NCBI GenBank assembly: GCA_026708005.1
Contig: JAPOVR010000116.1
Location: 1-48,668 of the forward strand
Reading direction: 5' to 3'
Length of the DNA stretch: 48,668 nt
DNA from: Actinomycetes bacterium
GTDB taxonomy: Bacteria; Actinomycetota; Thermoleophilia; Gaiellales; Gaiellaceae
This document shows, piece after piece, positions 17,103 through 28,690 of this stretch. Position 1 is the stretch's first letter. Each line of letters starts with the position of its first letter. The position numbers were made by a program, and so were the translations under genes. The notes under the pieces are model-generated. The model saw only the letters and a list, made by a program, of their open reading frames with translations. It did not search any database and was not told where the DNA came from.

Positions 17103-18335
17103 GTGCGTTGCCTTGTCGTTGCGCTCTCGGCAGCGTCTCTCCTTGGCCTCGCCTGTGTCGCGGTGGCGCTGTCAGCAGATCCACCTGACGTTCAGGCACC
17201 TGCTCTTGGAGCGCCTGACGCTCAGGCGGCTGAGGTCCAGCCGGCTGTTGTCGGGCCGCCTGAGATCGAGGCGACATCGGCGCTTGTGGCCTATGGCGAG
17301 ACGGGCGAGGTCATCTGGAGCAAGCGTCCACGCCTCAAGGTTCCGATCGCGAGCATCACCAAGGTCATGACGGCGCTCCTGGCCTTGGACAGGTCGGATC
17401 CGAGCGAGGTTGTCACGGTCGTTCCCTCGGCGGCGAAGGCGGGCGGCGCAACGGTGGGTCTGGAAGCCGGCGAAAAGATCAGCGTGCGCGACCTGCTTGA
17501 AGCGACGCTGATCGAGAGCGCAAACGACGCGGCGAACGCGCTCGCCTCGCACGTCGGCGCCGGTCGCAGGAAGCGGTTCGTGCGGCTGATGAACCAGACG
17601 GCAGAGCGGCTGTCTCTGACCGATACGACGTTTGTCCGAGCCGATGGCCTTGACGCCCCCGGCCACGAGTCGAGTGCGCGAGATGTCCTCTTGCTCTCGC
17701 GCGAAGCCATGGAGAACGCGCAGTTCCGGCGGCTGGTTCGGCTCAGGAGGGCGAGGGTCACGGGTCATGGGGTGGTCGAGACAACCAACGACCTGTTGGG
17801 CGTCTATCCGGGGTTGCTCGGTATCAAGACCGGGCACACGGAGGAGGCGGGCTGGAGCCAGGTCGTAGCGGCACGGCGCGACGGTGTCTTCATCTATGCC
17901 GTCATCCTCGGAAGCCCGAGCCGCGAGCAGCGCAACGCCGATCTCCGCGAGCTGCTCGACTGGGGGTTCTCTCAGTACGGGCGGGTCACGCTGGTAGAGG
18001 CCGGGCGGCCGTATGCCAAGGCGGGGGTCCCGTTCGAGGAGGAGCGCCGTCTGGCGCTCGTTGCCGACCGCTCTGTGTCCCGCGTCGTTCGCTTTGACGA
18101 GCTGCTCGTCGAACGGGTCGTGGCTCCCTCGGTGATCGAGCTTCCGGTCACGGCCGGGGAGGTGCGCGGGAGCGTCGAGATCCTGAAGGACGGCGAGGTG
18201 ATTGCCGAGCGTCGGCTTGTGGCGGCCGAGTCGATCCAAACGCCGAACCTCCAGGTACGGCTTGGCTGGTATGCACGCCGGACGCTCTCCAACGCGCGCA
18301 CCTTCGTCGATTCCGCGCGTGAGTGGCTGTCGTGA
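17103..18335 (+). CDS. dacA: D-alanyl-D-alanine carboxypeptidase (S11 family)
   Basis: Penicillin-binding serine peptidase that trims the terminal D-Ala of peptidoglycan stem peptides. 410 residues from GTG 17103. A signal peptide (VVALSAASLLGLACVAVALS) precedes a Pro/Ala linker. The active-site triad of motifs is complete: SITK (Ser84, Lys87), SAN (139-141) and KTG (242-244). The C-terminal domain (about 300-375) is the beta-rich PBP5-like domain, and the protein ends with an amphipathic helix that could anchor it to the membrane. The stop overlaps the PfkB kinase start (GTGA). Confidence 0.93.
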   Translation: MRCLVVALSAASLLGLACVAVALSADPPDVQAPALGAPDAQAAEVQPAVVGPPEIEATSALVAYGETGEVIWSKRPRLKVPIASITKVMTALLALDRSDPSEVVTVVPSAAKAGGATVGLEAGEKISVRDLLEATLIESANDAANALASHVGAGRRKRFVRLMNQTAERLSLTDTTFVRADGLDAPGHESSARDVLLLSREAMENAQFRRLVRLRRARVTGHGVVETTNDLLGVYPGLLGIKTGHTEEAGWSQVVAARRDGVFIYAVILGSPSREQRNADLRELLDWGFSQYGRVTLVEAGRPYAKAGVPFEEERRLALVADRSVSRVVRFDELLVERVVAPSVIELPVTAGEVRGSVEILKDGEVIAERRLVAAESIQTPNLQVRLGWYARRTLSNARTFVDSAREWLS

Positions 18336-19273
18336 TCGTCACGGTGACACCCAACGCCGCGCTCGACCGCACCCTCATCGTGCCGAGCTTCCAGGTCGGC
18401 CATCGCCACCGCGCTAGCTCGGCCAGCACGAGCGCGGGCGGCAAAGGAATCAACGTCGCTCGCGCGTTGAAGCGTCTCGGCATACCGGTCGTCTGTACCG
18501 GGCTGGCCGGGGGCCGTGCGGGGGTGCAGATCGTCGAGCGGCTCACGGGCGAAGGCCTACTGAACGATCTCGTTCGCATTCAGGATGAGTCCCGGACGTC
18601 GACGGCGGTGATCGATCCCACGTCGACCGTGTCGACGGAGATCAACGAGTGGGGCCCTGAGCTCGACGAGAGCGAGGTCGCCATGCTGCGCGAGAAGCTC
18701 GTCTACCTCAGCCAGGGAGCCGACTCCGTGGTGTTCTGCGGCTCGCTGCCCAGGGGTGTTGAGGACGGGCTGTACGCTGATCTGATCCGCAGCGTTGCGC
18801 GGCTCAGCGTGCCGACGGTCCTCGACGCGGACGGTGAGCCACTCCGGCTGGGTGTGCAGGCCGGGCCGACCGTGGTGAGCCCCAACGTCAACGAAGCCGA
18901 GCAGCTCGTCGGTCACGAGTTCGCAGGCTCCGCCGACATCGCTGCAGGCCTTGACGAGGTTGCGGCCTTCGGGCCGAAGAACGTGCTGATCACCGTCCCG
19001 GACGGCTGCTACGCGCTCCTGCGCGAGGATCGCGAGGAGCTGCGGCTTCGGGCGAGGGTGAGCCCGATCGACGCGGTCTCGACAATCGGCGCCGGCGATG
19101 CGTTGCTCGCCGGCTACCTCGCGGCCCGCGTGCTCGGGAAGGCTGCCGGCGACTCGCTCAGGCAAGGCGTCGCGACCGGGGCGGCATCGGTGCTCGAGGC
19201 GGGCGCCGGGCGCTTCGACACGAAGGAGATCGCTCGGATCGCAGCGGACGTGACGATCGAAGAGTGGGCCTAG
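18332..19273 (+). CDS. pfkB: PfkB-family sugar kinase, 1-phosphofructokinase-like
   Basis: Ribokinase-fold kinase of 313 residues, most like 1-phosphofructokinase and tagatose-6-phosphate kinase. N-terminal VTVTPNAALDRT, GGKGINVARAL for sugar binding, SLPRGVEDGLY, and the ATP/anion-hole signature TIGAGDALLAGYL with catalytic Asp. No PTS fructose gene is nearby, so the substrate is open (fructose-6-phosphate is as likely as fructose-1-phosphate). GTG 18332 overlaps the previous stop by 4 nt and gives the usual family N-terminus; GTG 18323 would add three residues. Confidence 0.88.
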   Translation: MIVTVTPNAALDRTLIVPSFQVGHRHRASSASTSAGGKGINVARALKRLGIPVVCTGLAGGRAGVQIVERLTGEGLLNDLVRIQDESRTSTAVIDPTSTVSTEINEWGPELDESEVAMLREKLVYLSQGADSVVFCGSLPRGVEDGLYADLIRSVARLSVPTVLDADGEPLRLGVQAGPTVVSPNVNEAEQLVGHEFAGSADIAAGLDEVAAFGPKNVLITVPDGCYALLREDREELRLRARVSPIDAVSTIGAGDALLAGYLAARVLGKAAGDSLRQGVATGAASVLEAGAGRFDTKEIARIAADVTIEEWA

Positions 19274-20980
<1,707 letters not shown>

Positions 20981-20989
20981 GCAGGCCCG

Positions 20990-22642
20990 ATGGCCGACGT
21001 TGTCCCCCTGCGCGGGCACGAGGCTGCGGCGACGGTCTCTGAGGTGGCTGGCGAGCGGGCCCCGGGGCCTGGCGGTGGGAAGGAGCGCCCCATCCTCGTG
21101 CTCGACCTCGGGGGCCAGTACGCGCAGCTGATCGCCCGGCGAATCCGCGAGTGCCGGGTGTACTCGGAGCTCGTCCCGAGCAGCGTCGGGGTCGACGAGG
21201 TGCGCCGGCGCGACGCCCGGGCGATCGTGCTCTCCGGCGGGCCCTCCTCCGTCTACGCGCAGGATGCTCCCATAGTCGACCCGAGTCTGTTCGACAGCGC
21301 CCTCCCCGTGCTTGGAATCTGCTACGGCATGCAGCTCATGGCCGCGCAGCTCGGCGGACGCGTCGATCGCACGGACATCGCCGAGTTCGGCCGCACCGAG
21401 CTCGAGGTGACCGAGCCCTCGAGCGAGCTGCTCGCAGACCTTCCAGCCCAGCAGACCGTCTGGATGAGCCATCGGGATTCGGTGGTAGCTCCTCCAGCCG
21501 GGGCGCGCGTGGTCGCCTCGTCGCCCGCAACGCCGATTGCCGCGTTCGAGGACGCAGGTCGCCGGCTCTACGGCGTGCAGTTCCACCCAGAGGTTGTGCA
21601 CACCCCGCACGGCATGGAGGTGCTCAAGCGCTTCCTCTACGACGTCGCCGACGCGCCGCCCGTCTGGACGCCGACCGCCGTCATCGAGGACCAGGTTGCC
21701 CGCATCCGGGACCAGGTCGGAACGCAGCGGGTGCTCTGCGCGCTCTCCGGCGGCGTCGACTCCGCCGTGGCCGCGCTGCTCGTCCACAAGGCGGTGGGCG
21801 ATCAGCTCACGTGCGTCTTCGTCGATCACGGCCTCCTTCGCAAGGGCGAGGCCGAGCAGGTCGTCGAGACGTTCGGCAGCCACTTTCACGTCCTGCTCGT
21901 TCACGTGGACGCCGCGGAGCGGTTCCTCACCCGCCTGGCCGGCATCGACGATCCGGAGCACAAGCGGAGGATCGTGGGCGAGGAGTTCATTCGCGTCTTC
22001 GAGGATGAGGCGCGGCGTCTCGACCGGGGCCTCGCGGCGACGGAGCCCCCGCTGCGCTTCCTCGTGCAGGGAACGCTCTACTCGGATGTCATCGAGTCGG
22101 GCGGTCAGGCCGGCGTTGCCGCGACGATCAAGTCACACCACAACGTCGGGGCACTGCCGGACGACATCGAGTTCGAGTTGGTCGAGCCGCTCCGCCTGCT
22201 CTTCAAGGACGAGGTGCGGCGGGTCGGTGAAGAGCTCGGGCTCCCCGAGCCGATGGTGTGGCGCCACCCGTTCCCCGGTCCCGGCCTCGCCATCCGAATC
22301 ATCGGCGAGGTCACGCGCGAGCGGCTCGAGATCCTCCGGGAGGCTGACGCCGTGCTGCTCGAGGAGATTCGTCGAGCAGGCCTGTACCGAGACATCTGGC
22401 AGTGTTTCGCGGTCCTGCCCGCGATTCGCTCGGTCGGTGTCCAGGGCGACGAGCGGACCTACGCGTACCCGATCGTCATTCGGGCCGTGACCTCCGACGA
22501 TGCGATGACAGCCGACTGGGCTCGCATCCCTTACGACGTTCTTCAGACGATCTCGAGCCGCATCATCAACGAGGTCGAGCACGTCAATCGCGTTGCGCTC
22601 GACATCTCCTCGAAACCGCCCGCAACGATCGAATGGGAATGA
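20990..22642 (+). CDS. guaA: GMP synthase (glutamine-hydrolysing)
   Basis: Converts XMP to GMP using ATP and glutamine. 550 residues including a poorly conserved N-terminal extension of about 30. The glutaminase triad is Cys111 (GICYGMQ), His199 and Glu201 (QFHPE). The ATP pyrophosphatase loop SGGVDS is at 253-258, and the C-terminal dimerisation domain ends with PPATIEWE, the usual GuaA terminus. ATG at 20990 lies 9 nt after guaB. Confidence 0.96.
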   Translation: MADVVPLRGHEAAATVSEVAGERAPGPGGGKERPILVLDLGGQYAQLIARRIRECRVYSELVPSSVGVDEVRRRDARAIVLSGGPSSVYAQDAPIVDPSLFDSALPVLGICYGMQLMAAQLGGRVDRTDIAEFGRTELEVTEPSSELLADLPAQQTVWMSHRDSVVAPPAGARVVASSPATPIAAFEDAGRRLYGVQFHPEVVHTPHGMEVLKRFLYDVADAPPVWTPTAVIEDQVARIRDQVGTQRVLCALSGGVDSAVAALLVHKAVGDQLTCVFVDHGLLRKGEAEQVVETFGSHFHVLLVHVDAAERFLTRLAGIDDPEHKRRIVGEEFIRVFEDEARRLDRGLAATEPPLRFLVQGTLYSDVIESGGQAGVAATIKSHHNVGALPDDIEFELVEPLRLLFKDEVRRVGEELGLPEPMVWRHPFPGPGLAIRIIGEVTRERLEILREADAVLLEEIRRAGLYRDIWQCFAVLPAIRSVGVQGDERTYAYPIVIRAVTSDDAMTADWARIPYDVLQTISSRIINEVEHVNRVALDISSKPPATIEWE

Positions 22643-22778
22643 TTCCGGCGGGCCTGCTCTCCGCCCTCGGCGGCTGGGGTGGGCTCCTCTGGAGTCGATG
22701 GCCAGCGCGGCGCGCCGCGGTCGGCACGGACGCCGCAGCGCCTGCCGGCGGTGCGCCGGCGCCTGATGGAAGACGGGC

Positions 22779-24056
22779 GTGACGTCCTCCCCGCAGCCCC
22801 CGCCTTACCCGCAGTCGTTTCCGATCGTGCGCAACACGCTGCTCCTGTCGGGTTGCATGGCGGTCAACGGCGCCGGCATCTCGCTCTCGGCCGCCGTCGC
22901 CACGATCACCTTCGTGCTCGTGACCGGTGTCGACGGGCTGCTTGGGCTCGGTCCAGCAATCTTCCTCACCTCGGCAGCCGGCTCGGCCTGGGTGGGCGGC
23001 AAGGCGATGGATCGGTGGGGACGCATTCCCGTGCTCGCGGTCGGCTTCATGACCGGCATCGCGGGCAACCTGCTGACGGGCCTCGGTGTTCACCTCAACT
23101 CCGCCGCGGTCGTTGTCGTCGGTCTGCTCGGCGTTGGCGCTGGCAACGGCATCATCAACCTCACGCGCACCGCGGGCGGCGACATGTATCCGCCCGAGCG
23201 CCGCGCGCGCGGCATCTCCTACGTTCTGTTCGGAGCCGTGTTCGGCGCGATCCTGGGACCCTCCGTCTTCATCCCGCTGTTCTCCGGACGCGAGATTGCG
23301 GGCACTGCGCTCGTGTTGGCCTGGTGCGCCTCGGCGGGATTTCTGTTCTTCGGTCTCCTCTTGGCGCTCAGCGTCCGCCCCGATCCCAAGCGCATTGCCG
23401 AGACCTTCGCTCCTCCCTCGGGGATCGAGGATGATGCGCCCGCCGTCGCGGCGAGCCTGCACACGATGTTCGCGCGCCCCGGAGTGATCGGAGCGCTTCT
23501 GGCCGCGCTTGCCAGCTTCTCGGTGATGGTCTCCGTGATGAACCTCACCGGCCGGCTTGTGGTGACCGATCTGGGGCACGCCGCGGAGAGCGTGTTCCCC
23601 ATCGTTGCCGCGCACATCGTGGGCATGTTTGCGCTCGTCGTGGTTGTCGGGGACATCATCGACCGCATTGGCCGGAGGCCTGCGCTCGTTGCCGGGCTGC
23701 TCGTTGTGGCCTTGTCGTCCTTGAGCCTCGCGTGGCTTCAGGGCGTCGCCGTGATCGCATTTGCCCTGTTTGCCCTCGGTCTCGGCTGGATCTTCGCCTT
23801 TGTTGCGGCGAGCGCTGAGCTCGTCGACCGAACTCGCCCGTTCGAGCGCGGCAAGCTCCTGGGCTTCAACGACCTCTGCTCCAGTCTCCTGAGCGCTGCG
23901 CTCGCCCTGATCGGCGGCTACCTCTTGAGCCGCTATGGGCCCGGAGTGCTCGCCGGCCTGAGCGCGGCGATCGCGCTTGCGCCAATCCTCTGGATCCTGC
24001 GCCCGTCGCGCAACTCGGCTGCTCCAGAGGCTCTTGGTACACTGGGATCTCGGTGA
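22779..24056 (+). CDS. MFS transporter
   Basis: Inner-membrane major facilitator protein of 425 residues with about 12 predicted helices and the loop motif [13 protein letters not shown] between helices 2 and 3 and its mirror [13 protein letters not shown] between helices 8 and 9. The substrate cannot be told from sequence; drug or metabolite export is typical for this type. GTG start at 22779, about 136 bp after guaA. Its stop is close to the probable promoter of rplM. Confidence 0.85.
   Translation: MTSSPQPPPYPQSFPIVRNTLLLSGCMAVNGAGISLSAAVATITFVLVTGVDGLLGLGPAIFLTSAAGSAWVGGKAMDRWGRIPVLAVGFMTGIAGNLLTGLGVHLNSAAVVVVGLLGVGAGNGIINLTRTAGGDMYPPERRARGISYVLFGAVFGAILGPSVFIPLFSGREIAGTALVLAWCASAGFLFFGLLLALSVRPDPKRIAETFAPPSGIEDDAPAVAASLHTMFARPGVIGALLAALASFSVMVSVMNLTGRLVVTDLGHAAESVFPIVAAHIVGMFALVVVVGDIIDRIGRRPALVAGLLVVALSSLSLAWLQGVAVIAFALFALGLGWIFAFVAASAELVDRTRPFERGKLLGFNDLCSSLLSAALALIGGYLLSRYGPGVLAGLSAAIALAPILWILRPSRNSAAPEALGTLGSR
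24038..24043 (+). promoter_or_regulatory. possible -10 hexamer TACACT for rplM-rpsI
   Basis: TACACT inside the last codons of the MFS gene would give a leader of about 40 nt before rplM. No clear -35 box or ribosome binding site is visible. Confidence 0.25.
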
Positions 24057-24090
24057 CGGCGCATGCCCGTGCGCTGTTGCGTACAACCGT

Positions 24091-24552
24091 ATGCCTACGA
24101 AGCAGCGAACCTGGAACGCAAAGCCCGGCGAGGTCGAGCGGCGCTGGTATGTGGTCGACGCCGAGGGAGAGACGCTCGGCCGTCTCGCAACCCGGATTGC
24201 TGACACCCTTCGCGGGAAGCACAAGCCCGTCTACACCCCGCACGTCGATACCGGCGACTTCGTCGTCGTCGTCAACGCGGAGAAGGTCGTCGTGAGCGGG
24301 AAGAAGCTCGAGCAGAAGGTCTACTACCGCCATTCGGGCTACCCCGGCGGTCTGCGGCAGCGAACGCTGGCCGAGCAGCTCGAACGCCGACCTACCGAGG
24401 TGATTCGGCGCGCGGTCAAGGGCATGCTTCCGCGCAACCGCTTGGCGCGGGCGCAGATCACGAAGCTCAAGGTGTACGCGGGCTCTAACCACCCCCACGA
24501 AGCACAGCAGCCCGAGCCGCTGCCCGAGCGCTGGCACGCGAGGACGACATGA
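24091..24552 (+). CDS. rplM: 50S ribosomal protein L13
   Basis: Large-subunit protein, 153 residues. Motifs: [54 protein letters not shown], and [15 protein letters not shown] followed by [14 protein letters not shown] 24091 gives the family-typical N-terminus; a longer in-frame start at 23977 would run into the MFS gene. It overlaps rpsI by ATGA, the standard rplM-rpsI operon. Confidence 0.96.
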   Translation: MPTKQRTWNAKPGEVERRWYVVDAEGETLGRLATRIADTLRGKHKPVYTPHVDTGDFVVVVNAEKVVVSGKKLEQKVYYRHSGYPGGLRQRTLAEQLERRPTEVIRRAVKGMLPRNRLARAQITKLKVYAGSNHPHEAQQPEPLPERWHARTT

Positions 24553-24947
24553 ACGAGGGAATCGCACGGTACCGCGGCACCGGGAAGCGGAAGACCGCCG
24601 TCGCGCGGGTGATCCTGACTCCCGGCAGCGGCAAGGCCCAGGTCAACGGCCGCAGCCTCGAGGAGTACTTCCCGCGAGACAACCTGCGCACGCTCGCGAT
24701 TGCGCCTCTGCGCATGGCCGGGGTAGAGGGGCAGTTCGACGTGCGGGTGCGGCTCAACGGGGGCGGCGTCGCCGGGCAGGCGGGCGCGCTGCGCCACGGT
24801 CTGGCCCGCGCGCTCGTCGAGGCCGACCCGGGCCTGCGAGGGCCGCTGAAGAGCGCGGGGTTTCTCACGCGCGACGCCCGTCAGGTCGAGCGCAAGAAGG
24901 CTGGTCTCAAGAAGGCCCGCAAGCGCCCGCAGTTCTCGAAGCGGTAG
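24549..24947 (+). CDS. rpsI: 30S ribosomal protein S9
   Basis: Small-subunit protein, 132 residues. [15 protein letters not shown] at the start, [19 protein letters not shown] in the middle and the invariant basic tail [14 protein letters not shown] that reaches the P-site tRNA. The ATG overlaps the rplM stop. A GC hairpin follows 2 nt after the stop. Confidence 0.96.
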   Translation: MNEGIARYRGTGKRKTAVARVILTPGSGKAQVNGRSLEEYFPRDNLRTLAIAPLRMAGVEGQFDVRVRLNGGGVAGQAGALRHGLARALVEADPGLRGPLKSAGFLTRDARQVERKKAGLKKARKRPQFSKR

Positions 24948-24949
24948 GC

Positions 24950-24970
24950 CTCGCGCGCACCAGGCGCGAG
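24950..24970 (+). terminator. hairpin directly after rpsI
   Basis: CTCGCGC and GCGCGAG pair perfectly (7 bp) around a 7-nt loop just after the rpsI stop. There is no T run, so it may be a weak or U-independent terminator, or an RNA end protector. Confidence 0.35.
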
Positions 24971-24994
24971 CGCGACCATGGACGCACGGTCTCG

Positions 24995-26290
24995 ATGACG
25001 GCAGAGCGGACGCTCTTCGGCACCGACGGCGTTCGCGGCGTGGTCGGAGAGGATATGACCACGACGCTCGCCACGCAGCTGGGTCGGGCGTTCGCGCTGT
25101 TCACAGGCGGCGGCGAGGTGCTGATCGGCCGAGATACCCGCGCGTCGGGCGAGGCGCTCACGGAGGCCCTCGCAGAGGGCATCGCCTCCGGCGGCGGGCG
25201 CGCGGTGATCGGCGGAGTGCTGCCGACCGCAGCCGTCGCCCTGCTCGCACCCGAGCTCGGAGCTGTCGTCTCCGCCTCGCACAACCCCGCCGAGTACAAC
25301 GGCGTGAAGTTCTTCGGGCGCTCGGGCCGCAAGCTTGCTGAGGCGGACGAGCATGCGGTCGAGTCCCTGCTCGACGCCGACCCGCGCCCGGGCGGCTCGA
25401 TCACCGCAGCCGACGGCCTCCTCGCCCAGTACCGGGCGGTGATCGCGAAGCGGTTCGGGACGACGCTGGCCGGCCTGCGCATTGCGTGCGACTGTGCCAA
25501 CGGGGCACTCTCTCAGGTCGCTCCGGCCTTGCTCGAGGAGTTGGGCGCCGAGGTGACGGCTGTCGGGAACAGTCCCGACGGCGGCAACATCAACGCCGGC
25601 TGCGGCTCAACCGAGCTCGGGCTGCTGCTGCGGACGCTGCGTGAGGGCGAATTTGACCTCGGCGTGGCGTTCGACGGGGACGGCGACCGACTGCTGGCGT
25701 GCGATCACACGGCTCAGCCGGTGGATGGCGACGAGATCGTCGCAATCCTCGCACTGCACTTGGATGTTGAGCTGGTGGTCGTGACGACGGTGACCAACGC
25801 GGGCTTCTACGAGCTGATGGGGCAGCGGGGGATCAGGGTCGTTACCACGGACGTCGGCGATCGCCACGTTGCCGAGGCCCTCGAGCGCGAGGGGGGCGTG
25901 CTGGGTGGCGAGCAGTCTGGGCACATCATCGTGCGGGACAGGCAGGTCACCGGCGACGGCCTCGCCGCGTCCCTCTTGCTTGGCGGCGCCGTCGTCGAGC
26001 GCGGCCAGACACTGCGTGAGCTCGCCGCGGTCATGCCCAAGTGGGAGCAGGAGGCAGGGAGCGTCGCAGCGCGGACGCGGTCGTTGCCCGAGGCCCTGCT
26101 CGGAGAGATCGAGCGTTTGAACGAGGTGCATGCAGGCGAGGCCCGCGTGCACGTCCGCCCGTCGGGCACCGAGCCGGTAGTGCGCATCCTCGTGCAGGCG
26201 CGCGAGCGAGCAGTCGCGCTCGATCTCTACAGGAACGCCGTACGATTGGTCGAGAGCGAGGTGGGATCATCGCAAGCCATGCCCCGCTGA
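24995..26290 (+). CDS. glmM: phosphoglucosamine mutase
   Basis: Interconverts glucosamine-6-phosphate and glucosamine-1-phosphate for UDP-GlcNAc. 431 residues with LFGTDGVRG at the N-terminus, the phosphoserine loop VSASHNPAEYNG (Ser95 is the phosphorylated residue), metal loop FDGDGDR, GGEQSGHII and the phosphate-binding RPSGTEPVVR near the C-terminus. ATG at 24995; an ATG at 24979 is in another frame. glmS follows about 100 bp later and supplies its substrate. Confidence 0.95.
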   Translation: MTAERTLFGTDGVRGVVGEDMTTTLATQLGRAFALFTGGGEVLIGRDTRASGEALTEALAEGIASGGGRAVIGGVLPTAAVALLAPELGAVVSASHNPAEYNGVKFFGRSGRKLAEADEHAVESLLDADPRPGGSITAADGLLAQYRAVIAKRFGTTLAGLRIACDCANGALSQVAPALLEELGAEVTAVGNSPDGGNINAGCGSTELGLLLRTLREGEFDLGVAFDGDGDRLLACDHTAQPVDGDEIVAILALHLDVELVVVTTVTNAGFYELMGQRGIRVVTTDVGDRHVAEALEREGGVLGGEQSGHIIVRDRQVTGDGLAASLLLGGAVVERGQTLRELAAVMPKWEQEAGSVAARTRSLPEALLGEIERLNEVHAGEARVHVRPSGTEPVVRILVQARERAVALDLYRNAVRLVESEVGSSQAMPR

Positions 26291-26346
26291 GCTCGGCGGG
26301 CTCTTGCGCCGGGCAGCACCAGCAGCACGGAGACCGACGGCGCCCG

Positions 26347-26380
26347 TAGAGTTGCGGACCCCGACCGCTACTCAGGAGGA
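26347..26380 (+). promoter_or_regulatory. -10-like TAGAGT and ribosome binding site of glmS
   Basis: TAGAGT (26347-26352) could be a -10 box. AGGAGGA (26374-26380) lies 11 nt before the TTG start of glmS, and it supports this unusual start. I see no glmS ribozyme core here. Confidence 0.4.
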
Positions 26381-26391
26381 AGCAGGGCCGT

Positions 26392-28221
26392 TTGTGTGGG
26401 ATCATCGGATACGTCGGTGCTCGTCGGGCACGCGACCTGATCGTTCGGGGTCTGGAGCGGCTCGAGTACCGCGGCTATGACTCGGCCGGGCTCTGTCTCA
26501 TCGAGAGCGGTAACCTCGACGTCGTCCGCTCGGTCGGTAACCTCGGCAACCTCAAGGAAGCGCTCGAGGGAGCTGGCCGGTCGGACGCGCGGGCGGGGAT
26601 CGGCCATACGCGCTGGGCAACCCACGGGCGGGTCTGCGTCGCCAACGCCCACCCGCTGAGCGACGAGCCGGAGAACAGCGTCGCCGTTGTTCTGAACGGC
26701 ATCGTCGAGAACCACCGCGAGCTGCGCGCGAGCCTCGAGCAAGAAGGGCACACGTTCGCGTCCGAGACCGACGCTGAGTGCGTGGTCCACCTCGTCGAGC
26801 GCCACTATGACGGTGATCTGATCGAGGCGGTACGGAAGGCCTACTACGACCTGCAAGGCCACTTCGCCTTCGTTGTCGTGCACCGCGATCATCCGGAGAT
26901 CCTGGTCGGAGCACGCAGGCAGTGTCCGCTCGTCGTCGGCGTCGGACGCGGCGAGGCGTTTCTGGCGTCATCGATCGCGGCCTTCCTCAGCGAGACGCGC
27001 CGTGTCCAGTCGGTCGAAGAGGGCGAGATCGTCGCGGTCGCCGCTGGGGGGGCTACCTTCCTGACCGCCGAGGGCAGCGGTGTCGTCCGTGAGTCGGTCG
27101 AGGTCGACTGGGACGACGAGGCAGCCGAGAAGGGCGGCTACGAGAGCTTCATGCTCAAGGAGATCCACGAGCAACCGGACGCGGTGGCGGACACGATCGT
27201 CGACCGAATCCGCGGCGGCAAGCTCGCGCTCGAGGACGTCGGTCTGAGCGAGCGCGACATCCAGAGCCTGCGCCGTATGGTCGTGCTGGCCTGCGGCACG
27301 GCGTACCACGCGGGGGTCGTCGCGCGGTACCTCATCGAGGAATGGGCTCGCCTGCCGTGCGAGCCGGATATCGCGAGCGAGTGGCAGTACCGCAATCCCG
27401 TTCTCTCGAAGGACACGCTCGTCGTCGCGATCTCCCAGTCGGGCGAGACGGCCGACACGCTGGCCGCCCTTCGGCTGGCTCGCGAGAAGGGCGCTCACAC
27501 CGTCGCGATCACGAACATGATGGGCACGCAGATCACGCGGGATGCCGACAACGTCCTCTACACGCGCGCTGGTTTGGAGATGGGGGTCGCTGCCACGAAG
27601 ACGTTCACAGCGCAGGTCACGCTGCTGACGTTGCTGGCGCTGCGGCTCGCCGCGGTTCGCAAGACGCTCCCGTCCGACGAGCTCGACGCGCTGATTGCCG
27701 AGGTGGAGGACCTGCCCGAGAAGGTCTCGGCGTTCCTCAGCGCCGGCCATCCGATCGACGAGGTCGCAGAGCGACACTGCCAGAAGCCGTTCTTCCTCTA
27801 TCTCGGCCGGCACGTCGGTCTGCCCGTGTGTCTCGAGGGCGCTCTGAAGCTCAAGGAAATCTCGTACATCCCGACCGAGGCCTACTCGGCCGGGGAGATG
27901 AAGCACGGGCCGATTGCCCTGCTCGACGAGACAACCCCGGTAGTTTGCATCGCGACCGACTCGCATGTGTACGAGAAGGTCGTCTCGAACATCCAGGAGG
28001 TGCGCGCCCGCGGCGCGCAGGTGATCGCGATTGCCACCGACGGCAACGAGGACATCCAGCACGACGCGGACGACACGATCTTCGTGCCCCGCACGCATCC
28101 GTTCCTCCAGCCCATCGTCGCCACCTTGCCGCTTCAGCTCCTTGCCTATCGCATTGCGCGCCTGCGCGGCCTCAACGTCGACCAGCCGCGCAACCTCGCC
28201 AAGACCGTCACCGTCGAGTAG
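26392..28221 (+). CDS. glmS: glutamine-fructose-6-phosphate aminotransferase
   Basis: Makes glucosamine-6-phosphate from fructose-6-phosphate and glutamine, the first step to UDP-GlcNAc. 609 residues. The start is TTG at 26392 because Cys must be residue 2: CGIIGYVG begins the N-terminal nucleophile glutaminase, exposed when Met is removed. RGLERLEYRGYDSAG and HTRWATHGRV follow. Two SIS domains lie in the C-terminal half (SQSGETADT, KLKEISYIPTEAYSAGEMKHG). It ends LAKTVTVE, the standard terminus. Confidence 0.96.
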   Translation: MCGIIGYVGARRARDLIVRGLERLEYRGYDSAGLCLIESGNLDVVRSVGNLGNLKEALEGAGRSDARAGIGHTRWATHGRVCVANAHPLSDEPENSVAVVLNGIVENHRELRASLEQEGHTFASETDAECVVHLVERHYDGDLIEAVRKAYYDLQGHFAFVVVHRDHPEILVGARRQCPLVVGVGRGEAFLASSIAAFLSETRRVQSVEEGEIVAVAAGGATFLTAEGSGVVRESVEVDWDDEAAEKGGYESFMLKEIHEQPDAVADTIVDRIRGGKLALEDVGLSERDIQSLRRMVVLACGTAYHAGVVARYLIEEWARLPCEPDIASEWQYRNPVLSKDTLVVAISQSGETADTLAALRLAREKGAHTVAITNMMGTQITRDADNVLYTRAGLEMGVAATKTFTAQVTLLTLLALRLAAVRKTLPSDELDALIAEVEDLPEKVSAFLSAGHPIDEVAERHCQKPFFLYLGRHVGLPVCLEGALKLKEISYIPTEAYSAGEMKHGPIALLDETTPVVCIATDSHVYEKVVSNIQEVRARGAQVIAIATDGNEDIQHDADDTIFVPRTHPFLQPIVATLPLQLLAYRIARLRGLNVDQPRNLAKTVTVE

Positions 28222-28306
28222 CTCCACGCCAGCCAGCGTGTCCGCGGGCTTTGTCGTGAAGCGCCGGCCCGGCCGCGGCCTCAGCAGGCAACGCGGACGG
28301 CGGCCC

Positions 28307-28312
28307 TAGAAT
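28307..28312 (+). promoter_or_regulatory. -10 hexamer TAGAAT just before acpS
   Basis: TAGAAT ends 6 nt before the ATG at 28319, so the transcript would start at or next to the A of ATG. There is no ribosome binding site, so acpS is probably leaderless. Confidence 0.55.
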
Positions 28313-28318
28313 TGCGGA

Positions 28319-28690
28319 ATGCATGTCGGTGTGGATCTGATCGAGATCGAGCGCGTGGCGCGTTCGATCGAGCGTTACCCGAGGTTTCGGGAGCGGGTGT
28401 TCACCGAGGCCGAGCGCGAGTACTGCGACTCACGGCGCAATCCCGCCCAGCACTACGCCGCACGGTTCGCCGGCAAGGAGGCTGTGGGGAAGGCGCTCGG
28501 CTGCGGTGTCCTCTTCACCTGGCGCGAGATCGAGATCGTGGGTAGGCCGAAGCCGGGAGTCTCGCTCACCGGTGCCACGAAGGCTTGGGCCGGCCGCATG
28601 CGCGTGGGCGCGATCGATCTCTCCATGACCCACTCCAGAGAGCTTGTGACCGCGATTTGTGTCGTCGAGGCACCAGCCAACGCGGTGTGA
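28319..28690 (+). CDS. acpS: holo-[acyl-carrier-protein] synthase
   Basis: Transfers 4'-phosphopantetheine from CoA to acyl carrier protein. 123 residues: GVDLIEIERVARSIER with the Mg-binding Asp, FTEAEREYC, and RFAGKEAVGKALG with the catalytic Glu-Lys. ATG at 28319 fits the family start. Its stop overlaps the nnr GTG (GTGA). Confidence 0.95.
   Translation: MHVGVDLIEIERVARSIERYPRFRERVFTEAEREYCDSRRNPAQHYAARFAGKEAVGKALGCGVLFTWREIEIVGRPKPGVSLTGATKAWAGRMRVGAIDLSMTHSRELVTAICVVEAPANAV

Noticed and set aside
22584..24224. 546-codon minus-strand frame across guaA, the MFS gene and rplM
   Set aside because: Antisense to three recognised genes; composition is charged low-complexity sequence typical of shadow frames.
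26291..26391. glmS ribozyme upstream of glmS
   Set aside because: Only about 100 bp, with a strong ribosome binding site and no recognisable ribozyme core; the ribozyme is mainly a Firmicutes feature.
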